A program made the translations under genes and the position numbers. From Lineus longissimus (lineage: Eukaryota > Nemertea > Pilidiophora > Heteronemertea > Lineidae): 64,000 bases of DNA. How positions within the stretch are numbered: position 1 is the stretch's first letter; the number at the start of each line of letters is the position of its first letter. The DNA lies in the NCBI RefSeq assembly GCF_910592395.1, contig NC_088317.1:16182001-16246000 (forward strand). Direction: 5' to 3'. The notes under the pieces are model-generated. The model ran no database searches. It saw only the letters and a program-made list of their open reading frames with translations, and was not told where the DNA came from. Positions 45,601 to 49,167 of this stretch are shown here, piece by piece.

Positions 45601-48035
45601 GAATCGCCCGGCTTGTCAAACATGAAGCCTGGTCAGATAACATGTGGGTGGAGGTATATTTTGATCATGCTTCCAGGAAAAAGGGAGGTATGGAAATATG
45701 AAGTGCACGGCAACAAGTTGATTCAGATATCAACTATTGATAATTTGGTTTTTTGGAAGAATCAAATGGGTATTTCAGCATCAGTATTGGATGATCTCTT
45801 CCTTGCTGAACAAGACGTAAACCACAACTACATGAACAGATTTATCCAGAACTATCACAGGTCACGCTGGGATCATAAATACACACAAGTTACCTTTGGA
45901 AAATCACTAACTAACGAATACAGAATCTCAGTGAGAGGCAGCACCATTATCATGTCATGGGACCAAACATTTGCAGTTCTTCAAATTTAAGAATTATCAT
46001 ACATGTACCATTATCAGTAAGTTACCAAAATGACTTTGCCGTTGCATGTCCATGACATGTAACAGGCATATTTGACATATACAGTAGAACCTCCCTAAGC
46101 GGACACCTCTCTATCAAGGACAACCTCTCTATTAAAGACACTTGTTTTGGTCCCAAATTGGTTGTTTCCATTCAATTTGACCTCTCTAATCAGGACACCT
46201 CTCTATCAAGGACAGTTATTGACAAAGTTTAGCGGAGCATGGTGGTGTGGTGGTAGAAAGATGAAGTTATAATGGGATGGCCACGGGCATGATACATGAT
46301 AACTACATGTACATGTTTATGAAGATAAAATAGACCATTCATACATCACAATGATTTTCGAAGACTTGCTAATGGAAAGTTTATCCAAGGACCGCCCACC
46401 ACTCTCTTAATTACCGGTATTCAAAAAATACTTCTAGTTCCGATACATGTAGATTATGCCACGAGGATACTTTTTGCTTCCTAAATTAGGAATAGAACTC
46501 AGTGTTCTCAGCAGGGTTCTGCCAAAGTTGGGCGCTCGTGGGACCAATGCTCAAATGCGCAAAGCCCAAACGGTAGAGGTCTGTGGTGGGAATCAGACTT
46601 TTGTGTTGAAACCTTGGGAAATGTGTGCGAATATCATAATATAATGTTTTGCATTTGATAAAATGGGAGTAACTTAAAATGTTGGTTGACCCAGGTTTGA
46701 GAATTTTTTGTCACGATCTCACCCTTTAACACCCGTTATGCATCGTCTCTATTGTGAACCTACCTGGTGGTACATCGAAATGGCTGGGGAGTGCGCCCTC
46801 AATGACAGAGAGAAGAGGAATAGCTTCAACTTGAATGGTGACAGGAACTCACTCGCAACTTTTTTGATGAAGTTATAGTGTTCTTCATCGTGTTCTAGAA
46901 AGAAGAAAGTGATGTTGAGTGACATTATAATAATCATGTATAAAGTGTAAAATAAAGAGCAAAAACACAAGATTAATCTCCAATTTCCTTTTTTTGAAGT
47001 ACAACCATCACCATTACTGGTGTTACCGGTAGTTAAATGTAAATTCCAAAACTAAAAAAAGGTTGTGAGAAAAAGGGCACGGGCTGTCTGAGTGGTTCAG
47101 TGGTAATATCGCTGCCAGTCTCTGAGGTCCCAGGTTCGATTTTGGGTCTGTCCCGGTATACTCATGCGATAGAAAAGGCGACTCTCTTCAACAGCGAAGG
47201 TTTCCTCCGCGTTGCCGGTTTCCTCCTGCAGCACAACTCACCAAAATATATCATATAAAGAGCCAATAATGAGCAAACTTGCTCTCGACTCAAAAAAGGG
47301 CGCATTTCAAAATGAAATTATTGAAGAAAAAGTTCCCACTCTATGAAAGAGGACGCTGATGGCCTCTTTTCTCTGTGAATTTGGACCCCAGGATTTATTT
47401 CCAGACAAAGTGCCGCCACATACCTCCGTAGACCTCAGTTTGTGAGTGTTTGGACACAGCATCGACAAACTTCCAGAACTGTTCACTGCTCTCCTTGGCA
47501 AAGAATTCACTGAAAAAAAATCAATTGTTGCCATAAACAGAAATCTAGTGGACTAAAAACAGTGCACTTTTAAACTACAGCAGCGTTCTCCATGACTGAA
47601 AGTTGGAACAATGACCAATAACTCATATTTAACGCTGTCTGGTTGGAATTCTAAGAAGGGATACTGATAATCTGGGATAAATTTAAGAGGGGTGGTCCAA
47701 ATTGAAACCTGTAGCATGGATTACAAAAGCAATTTTTCAAGAAGAGGCTGAGCCTGAGGTGATCAGTGATTATCTAAGATTATTTAAAGGGACTGCATGC
47801 AAAAGCCATTTCCTAGAACAGAAAATGTCCATAAAAAAAACCAGGCCGCACCACCAGTACAAGTCTGTGATCCTCACCTACGACTTTTATTACAGTCAAA
47901 TACATACCTTGCTTCGAGTACCAAAGGGGCCGACATCCACTTGGCATCGAGGGAGACGGTGACGTACTTGGTTTTTGCTTGAACCAGAGACAGGGTCACG
48001 AAGACCACAAGTGCGATGTAGACTACATTCCCCAT
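15598..48035 (-). CDS. UGGT: UDP-glucose:glycoprotein glucosyltransferase (33 coding exons)
   Basis: ER-lumen folding sensor (family GT24) that adds glucose back to N-glycans of misfolded glycoproteins so calnexin/calreticulin rebind them. Coding exons, 5' to 3': 47908-48035, 47424-47509, 46764-46894, 42390-42496, 41966-42140, 41526-41622, 39528-39704, 39099-39259, 37537-37692, 36639-36725, 35687-35892, 35314-35581, 34815-34979, 33749-33875, 33377-33475, 31002-31096, 30328-30540, 29541-29672, 28985-29115, 28275-28556, 27689-27875, 27105-27263, 26713-26798, 25618-25702, 24332-24414, 21140-21232, 20562-20646, 20192-20301, 19377-19610, 18493-18607, 18077-18193, 16712-16874, 15598-15668. All borders are AG/GT and every phase joins: 4,611 nt, 1,536 aa, close to the usual animal length. 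Signal peptide [20 protein letters not shown]; thioredoxin-like/beta-sandwich sensor region to about residue 1200 ([41 protein letters not shown]); catalytic GT24 domain from about 1208 ([24 protein letters not shown] with D1325/D1327, [22 protein letters not shown]); KDEL end. A 6-codon upstream first exon is possible (see 49088). Confidence 0.96.
16361..16695. mobile_element. TTAA-flanked non-autonomous element C, copy 1
   Basis: TTAA at 16361-16364 and 16692-16695 flank about 327 bp that starts AGGGTAACTCGTGTC and ends CATAGTATCACT. The copy at 18794 is about 95% identical by eye and has the same TTAA flanks. TTAA duplication is typical of piggyBac-type transposition. It lies in UGGT intron 32. 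Confidence 0.7.
17018..17347. mobile_element. piggyBac-type MITE, diverged
   Basis: Left end TTAA|CCCTTTCACTACTG; right end, inverted, shows CAGTAGCGAACGGG|ATAA, matching at 15 of 18 positions. About 330 bp without coding capacity, in UGGT intron 32. Compare the perfect element at 62165. Confidence 0.5.
18234..18515. repeat. Tandem duplication across the exon 30 donor of UGGT
   Basis: Two copies of about 143 bp starting CAAGTTTTGACTTCAGAGAA at 18234 and 18377. The second includes the real 3' end of exon 30 and its donor (CTGGATCAG|GTAAGTACT at 18493). The first carries a decayed copy of about 24 nt of exon plus a donor-like CTGGATCAG|GTGAGTACT at about 18352. Confidence 0.8.
18755..19231. 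mobile_element. MITE family A, copy A2, split by element C
   Basis: The left part, ending GAGAGGTGTCCTGATTGAAGAGG, and the right part, beginning AATTGAATGGAAAG and ending GGTTCCACTG, join into a family A sequence when the 18794-19134 insert is removed. The 5' end is truncated. Confidence 0.7.
18794..19134. mobile_element. TTAA-flanked non-autonomous element C, copy 2
   Basis: Same element as 16361-16695, flanked by TTAA on both sides and inserted inside MITE A2. Starts AGGGTAACTCGTGTC. Lies in UGGT intron 29, between the exons at 19377 and 18607. Confidence 0.75.
19377..19610 (-). CDS. UGGT: UGGT catalytic exon (DxD motif)
   Basis: Encodes [11 protein letters not shown]...[12 protein letters not shown]...[12 protein letters not shown]...[12 protein letters not shown]. 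The DAD triplet (residues 1325-1327 of the assembled protein) is the metal/UDP-binding DxD of family GT24. It is intact, as are the flanking conserved blocks, so the enzyme should be active. Confidence 0.95.
19728..20025. repeat. Minisatellite in UGGT intron 28
   Basis: Repeats of GGGACATACCCATTGTGAGA / TGCCCACT, with variants (CCATTCAAAC, CCATTAAAAC), making an irregular compound array of roughly 14 short units. Frames through it on both strands are repeat artefacts. Confidence 0.85.
20358..20403. repeat. Perfect 46-bp palindrome
   Basis: Two 22-bp arms, TCTGACTTCTCTTGTAGAAG+TT and its exact inverse, separated by AA, in UGGT intron 27. Too tight a loop for a normal microRNA precursor; a cruciform-capable inverted repeat of unknown origin. 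Confidence 0.85.
20967..21087. mobile_element. Short inverted-repeat element family D, copy 2
   Basis: Starts AAGGTAAAGTGGTACAATGATAGC and ends GGCTATAACTGTATGACCTTAC, inverted ends as in the copies at 5097 and 23796. In UGGT intron 26. Confidence 0.5.
21614..22122. repeat. Direct duplication, about 250-bp unit, two copies
   Basis: The block from GATGTCAATCTGACATCATTC through AACGTCTGCCATGATGTTG is repeated head to tail, the second copy starting near 21880. Each copy holds a local inverted repeat AAATTGACAAATTGTCAATTT. Confidence 0.85.
22985..23320 (-). mobile_element. LINE 3' fragment (CR1/L2-like)
   Basis: The minus strand reads [18 protein letters not shown] and then [18 protein letters not shown]. 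This is the characteristic last segment of CR1/L2-type non-LTR reverse transcriptases (GDRAF..AP.LWN.LP...FK..LKT.LF). The stop is followed by a 3' tail with GGCGCCTT...ATAAAATTTGTG-type sequence. 5'-truncated and inactive. Confidence 0.75.
23796..23900. mobile_element. Short inverted-repeat element family D, copy 3
   Basis: Starts AAGGTAAAGGGGTACAATTATAGC and ends GGCTATAAATGTACCAACTCAACCTT. Best-preserved ends of the three copies. Confidence 0.55.
24781..25193 (-). mobile_element. tRNA-derived SINE, full length
   Basis: On the minus strand: a tRNA-like head (25193 to about 25119) with A box TAGCCTAGTGG and B box GGTTCGATCC, a body containing CAAGGAACTAAAATTCCTGG and CCTGGTGTCTATGCCAGGGC, and a (GAA)n tail at 24781-24800. 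About 410 bp. Truncated relatives are at 29270, 37276, 50815, 53696, 56875 and 60660. Lies in UGGT intron 24. Confidence 0.8.
25119..25606 (-). repeat. Six tandem tRNA-like SINE heads, 83-bp unit
   Basis: GGGTTCTCCC recurs at 25119, 25202, 25285, 25367, 25450 and 25533. Each unit is a SINE head with A and B boxes. The copy at the SINE itself keeps B box GGTTCGATCC; the other five read GGTTTGACCC, so they expanded from one mutant. The array ends 11 bp from the donor of UGGT exon 24. Confidence 0.9.
26168..26510. repeat. Minisatellite, 46-bp unit, about 7 copies
   Basis: The unit contains ACACTTGCAAACAGAGAAGG and CATGCCATTTCCAC, period 46 bp (for example 26207 to 26253). Lies in UGGT intron 23. 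Frames through it are repeat artefacts. Confidence 0.9.
26919..27100. mobile_element. MITE family A, copy A3
   Basis: TA|CAGTAGAACCTCTCTATTAA at the left and GGTTCCACTG|TA at the right: intact ends with a TA duplication. It stops 5 bp before UGGT exon 22 (27105-27263) on its donor side, so it supplies most of the intron just after that donor. Confidence 0.85.
27930..28040. mobile_element. SINE-body fragment
   Basis: Contains AAAGCTGTGGTACCTTGTAC and CAGGGCAGGTCAAATATCCC, resembling the SINE body at 50815-51030 on the same strand. Diverged, in UGGT intron 20. Confidence 0.5.
29270..29518 (-). mobile_element. SINE fragment next to UGGT exon 18
   Basis: Matches the body and (GAA)n-type tail of the SINE at 24781-25118 but lacks the tRNA-like head. 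Its 5'-truncated end lies about 22 bp from the exon 18 donor at 29540. Confidence 0.7.
29711..30240. repeat. Minisatellite, 59-bp unit, about 9 copies
   Basis: Unit contains GAATGCTCCAACCAGCCATA and CTTGTGATGGCAGCTTTTAT; starts at 29715, 29774 and so on. Fills UGGT intron 17. Confidence 0.9.
30657..30846. mobile_element. Foldback/MITE family B, diverged copy
   Basis: Ends TGTGACCCGTCACAGC and GCTGTGACGGATCACA; shares interior blocks with the copies at 4458, 5700 and 13228. In UGGT intron 16. Confidence 0.65.
31118..31484. mobile_element. Element with about 46-bp terminal inverted repeats
   Basis: Left end TGCAAGTATCAATTCGTTTC...CCTCCTCAAGGGTA; the right end is its near-perfect inverse, ending CGAATTGATACTTGCA, each side followed by TAA. 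About 365 bp, no coding content. Abuts a family E repeat. In UGGT intron 15. Confidence 0.7.
31485..31705. mobile_element. Interspersed repeat family E, copy 3
   Basis: Starts AAAGGGGTACGCCGTTGGTAA and contains GAAATGCAGTTATACACAATGC and CCACACAACGGCAATGTTGA, as in copies at 9334 and 12040. Confidence 0.55.
31706..32560. other. UGGT intron 15, nothing recognised
   Basis: Unique-looking intron sequence; frames here have no recognisable domain and exons 15 and 16 join in phase without it. Confidence 0.5.
32560..33000 (-). mobile_element. LINE 3' end with tail (CR1/L2-like)
   Basis: The minus strand encodes [20 protein letters not shown], then [19 protein letters not shown] and [13 protein letters not shown], the C-terminal signature of CR1/L2-type reverse transcriptases. 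It is followed by a 3' UTR with CGCCTTGAGCGGCC and GCGCTATATAAG and an ATT-rich microsatellite tail (around 32560-32582). 5'-truncated, in UGGT intron 15. Confidence 0.85.
34080..34745 (-). mobile_element. Tandem array of LINE reverse-transcriptase C-terminal fragments
   Basis: Four units of about 160 bp (CTCTTGTTCCTCCCTTGATC near 34120, 34285, 34445 and 34605). On the minus strand each reads pieces of the Cys/His knuckle found after non-LTR reverse transcriptases: [20 protein letters not shown]. The complete knuckle is only in the unit at the high-coordinate end. In UGGT intron 13; the same fragment is in CDC23 intron 5. Confidence 0.75.
35072..35249. mobile_element. MITE family A, copy A4 (inverted)
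   Basis: TA|CAGTAGAACCTCCCTTAGCG at the left and GAGGTTCTACTG|TA at the right, with interior order reversed relative to copies A1 and A3. Both TA flanks intact. In UGGT intron 12. Confidence 0.85.
35920..36015. repeat. Dispersed repeat shared with 9,990
   Basis: Second copy of the GTACAAGCATGAATC...TATATTGTCCCTTT block, in UGGT intron 10. Confidence 0.5.
37202..37515 (-). pseudogene. Partial duplicate of UGGT exon 9, broken by a SINE
   Basis: 37202-37275 and about 37496-37515 match two adjoining parts of exon 9 (37537-37692) at around 90%, with one short deletion, and keep the exon 9 donor (ATCAAG|GTGGGT). The stretch between them is a SINE body. The 5' part of the exon with its 3' splice site is missing, so this copy cannot act as an exon on its own. 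Confidence 0.85.
37276..37495. mobile_element. SINE inserted in the exon 9 duplicate
   Basis: Contains GTGAAGAGCCAGGAATTTTA, CTTGCCCTGGCATAGACAC and CCACCTATGTGGGATC, and has an (ATC)n-type tail. The reverse complement recurs at 50815-51030. Splits the copied exon between ...GTAGATATC and CGAAGTCAATC. Confidence 0.8.
37750..38985. repeat. Minisatellite, 108-110-bp unit, about 11 copies
   Basis: GAGCCTACAG starts at 37781, 37889, 37999, 38109, 38219, 38327 and onward. Fills UGGT intron 8. Open frames through it on the minus strand are repeat artefacts. Confidence 0.95.
39985..40600. repeat. Duplicated block, one copy with an insertion
   Basis: The sequence ATTTTCTGAATCTATGGATT...ACCCTGCACCAGAATATCAA (about 39990-40210) recurs at 40230-40592. 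The second copy carries about 143 extra bp (roughly 40321-40463) between GTTGCTATTT and ATGGTTTGAGCAGC. In UGGT intron 6. Confidence 0.8.
40600..41525. other. UGGT intron 6, remainder
   Basis: No repeat or exon recognised; a 126-aa frame at 40842-41222 has no known domain and the flanking exons join in phase. Confidence 0.4.
42640..43288. repeat. Minisatellite, about 161-bp unit, 4 copies
   Basis: GATGCGGTCACGATTGCCCT begins each of four nearly identical units. Within a unit AGTTGAACTGAAAT and TTTCAGTTCAACT are inverted, so every unit can fold into a hairpin. In UGGT intron 3, upstream of the nested B-box gene. Confidence 0.95.
43699..43876. mobile_element. MITE family A, copy A5
   Basis: Starts CAGTAGAACCTCTCTAATAA and ends GGGAGGTTCCAC; same orientation as A1 and A3. 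Lies 110 bp before the nested B-box gene. TA flanks not preserved. Confidence 0.8.
43987..44223 (+). pseudogene. Degenerate RING finger in frame with the B-box gene
   Basis: ATG ACA GAC at 43987 is followed at once by an in-frame TAG (43996-43998), then an open RING-like segment, [20 protein letters not shown] and LSCPTC, running straight into the B-box frame. Of the C3HC4 ligands the third Cys is replaced by Arg (codon CGT, 44056-44058). A 3' splice site (ATTCTTATTTCAG) ends about 20 bp before the ATG. So the RING is probably not made, or not functional. A sequencing error or strain allele at the TAG is possible. Confidence 0.75.
44224..45990 (+). CDS. TRIM-like B-box/coiled-coil protein, intronless, nested in UGGT intron 3
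   Basis: 588 aa from the first in-frame ATG after the stop at 43996; the frame itself is open from 43999. B-box 1 spans about residues 33-74 ([19 protein letters not shown]) and B-box 2 about 90-126 ([20 protein letters not shown], then H..H). A long charged coiled coil follows (about 127-250), then a C-terminal region (about 360-588) that looks like a beta-propeller of NHL/TRIM2-3 type ([25 protein letters not shown]), though blades are poorly conserved. The order RING-Bbox-Bbox-CC-propeller is that of TRIM E3 ligases, which are greatly expanded in several marine invertebrates; this copy would lack a working RING. Opposite strand to UGGT, no introns, flanked by inverted MITE copies. Function not assigned. 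Confidence 0.85.
   Translation: MADPKPDDFQECGAVGGERPKTDFGRGVFEVNCQISHHRGQEVQAANHCPDCDHLYICEACTEAHARKKAKKAHVVVPLNTKYSVRPNEEICAKHGSPLTSYCCTCKEPACKICVQLEHGDHEVRHLRDLIQAKVEEVKVISCKQEEELKQMKVLRDELIALRSAATPHKQDILIKEIEDHTEKCKETLIKKKEELKAEVVKKFGALNEVAADLDEGVQVVGRRIEKLNSSLERASKLLSETKQGQTSYLDKLMSLHCDLGSIATTCNVADGEKFHDRIYKLHETTTRFIPEEPSTLGSLEEVLSGYQSALQLIAKHTLETDSKDKFIPCLANLGDKFAVAHPTLKGKPSDAIDIYEFPKSLKLSLTGNVGPVHDMTSTRNGQLAVLSDGSTGTSSCSVKVFDPNTGKNIVTHNLDIAEPVSLGVNCRSQYVILSGKQQGRAMITVVNDDGSVEREQVIESPGLSNMKPGQITCGWRYILIMLPGKREVWKYEVHGNKLIQISTIDNLVFWKNQMGISASVLDDLFLAEQDVNHNYMNRFIQNYHRSRWDHKYTQVTFGKSLTNEYRISVRGSTIIMSWDQTFAVLQI
46082..46216. mobile_element. MITE family A, copy A6 (inverted, truncated)
   Basis: TA|CAGTAGAACCTCCCTAAGCG at the left; the interior runs opposite to copy A5 and is cut after CAAGGACAG. 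Begins 91 bp after the stop of the B-box gene. Confidence 0.8.
46217..46763. other. UGGT intron 3, right part; nothing recognised
   Basis: No repeat family or exon visible. It should hold the 3' UTR of the nested B-box gene, but no AATAAA was found. Confidence 0.4.
47079..47285 (+). mobile_element. tRNA-derived SINE, second family
   Basis: Head GGGCTGTCTGAGTGGTTCAG with A box-like TGAGTGGTTCAGTGG and B box GGTTCGATTT, then a body (GCGACTCTCTTCAACAGCG). Unlike the SINE at 24781 in head and body. In UGGT intron 2. Confidence 0.65.
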
Positions 48036-48733
48036 CTGAAATGATATTGGAGAAAGAATACACAAAATGTGACAGAGTCAGGGCCAGGATTCACCACAAA
48101 AGACGAAATCGTTCTCACTGACACTGACAGGCATGACAGGCTTCCTGGCTGCCTCAATAACACCAGGGACCAGGGCGGCAAGGCAAAGAAAATTACCGCC
48201 ATTCCATTGACTCACAATCATCACAAGCAAAGAACTGCCAATGATGATGACTGTAAATTTCATCAATGCCTGGATTTGACCATGATAAATACACCCACAA
48301 GCTCACCCTCAGGTGGAAACTCTATGAAATGTACAGTAATTGGTAAAGAGTCATTGCTGCGGATGTCATTGTGAGTCATGGTATGCAAGTGCAACTCATT
48401 GCAAGACCTGGTCCTGGACTGTGGCCACCGGCCTGAGGCAACCAAAGGGCACATCAACTAGGAACTCAGCACACTCCACAGACACATATGGCAGTTGTAG
48501 CGAGTACAGAATCCACCTAAAGCAAAGGGCAAGCTAGAGGGTGATGTTAGATGGTAATGGGTTGACAATACTCTAACAAAGCCCAAAAAGGTCATCGATT
48601 GACGATATAAGTGCCTTTTTGTGTCAATTCAGATCGGAGGTTCACTTTAACCGTATTAATAAATGGGGCAAGATGTTGTCAATGACAATGACTGTCATTA
48701 TGATATGATCAAATCTTATCTATGTATCTATCT

Positions 48734-48829
48734 ACAGGGCCCAGGTGGCCCAGAATTATTTTCCCTCACACAATGGATACACAATAGAATTCTATTGTGC
48801 AAGGGAAAATAATTCTGGGCCACCCTGTA
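48734..48829. repeat. Inverted repeat between UGGT and CDC23
   Basis: CTACAGGGCCCAGGTGGCCC..AGAATTATTTTCCCT and its near-perfect inverse AGGGAAAATAATTCT..GGGCCACCCTGTAG, arms about 40 bp around a loop of about 15 bp. A small foldback element or a hairpin in a 5'-UTR intron. Confidence 0.75.
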
Positions 48830-49087
48830 GTGCATGACAAATGCATGTATGTGCACAGTACAGTGTACATACACTACACACTATGCATGTATGAATACAT
48901 GTACGTGGCAAAAAAAGAGCCGGTCAACTGCTTTTTTATCTCGTTTTAAGCCATTTTATCCAAAGTCACCCGCGCAGATAACTTGTTCATGTTTGTCTTA
49001 TTATGCTCACGAAATCTGAAATAATTTTGGACGGCTAGAAACAGGATAAAATCAATATAGAATGTGAAAATTTGTCAAAAAATTTAC

Positions 49088-49105
49088 TTTCATGGAGGTC
49101 GCCAT
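49088..49105 (-). CDS. UGGT: Candidate upstream first coding exon of UGGT
   Basis: The minus strand reads AAG ATG GCG ACC TCC ATG AAA|GTAAAT. The UGGT ATG at 48035 is directly preceded by a 3' splice site (ATATCATTTCAG). Splicing 49088 to 48035 keeps frame and adds MATSMK before the signal peptide. The donor is weak at +5. If the exon is non-coding, translation starts at 48035. Inference from sequence only. Confidence 0.4.
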
Positions 49106-49109
49106 CTTT
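49101..49109 (-). promoter_or_regulatory. YY1-like element
   Basis: CAAAGATGGC followed by GACC on the minus strand matches the AAGATGGCGGC-type YY1 element found just downstream of many animal transcription starts, where its ATG often serves as the start codon. Confidence 0.5.
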
Positions 49110-49113
49110 GCAG

Positions 49114-49132
49114 CTTGGCGAAATCTGATTGG
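49114..49132 (-). promoter_or_regulatory. ERSE-like element (CCAAT-N9-CCAAG)
   Basis: The minus strand reads CCAAT CAGATTTCG CCAAG. The ER stress response element is CCAAT-N9-CCACG (NF-Y plus ATF6), so this fits with exact spacing and one mismatch, oriented toward UGGT, an ER-folding gene. Inference; not tested. Confidence 0.4.
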
Positions 49133-49135
49133 CTC
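49126..49135 (-). promoter_or_regulatory. NF-Y (CCAAT) site
   Basis: AGCCAATCAG on the minus strand fits the full NF-Y consensus. It is 33 bp before the CDC23 start codon and lies between the two divergent genes. Confidence 0.6.
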
Positions 49136-49167
49136 AAAGCAGATCAGCGCCATCTATTTCTATAAAT

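Noticed and set aside
44159-45623. Minus-strand frames opposite the B-box gene
   Set aside because: Shadows of the well-supported plus-strand coding frame, without motifs.
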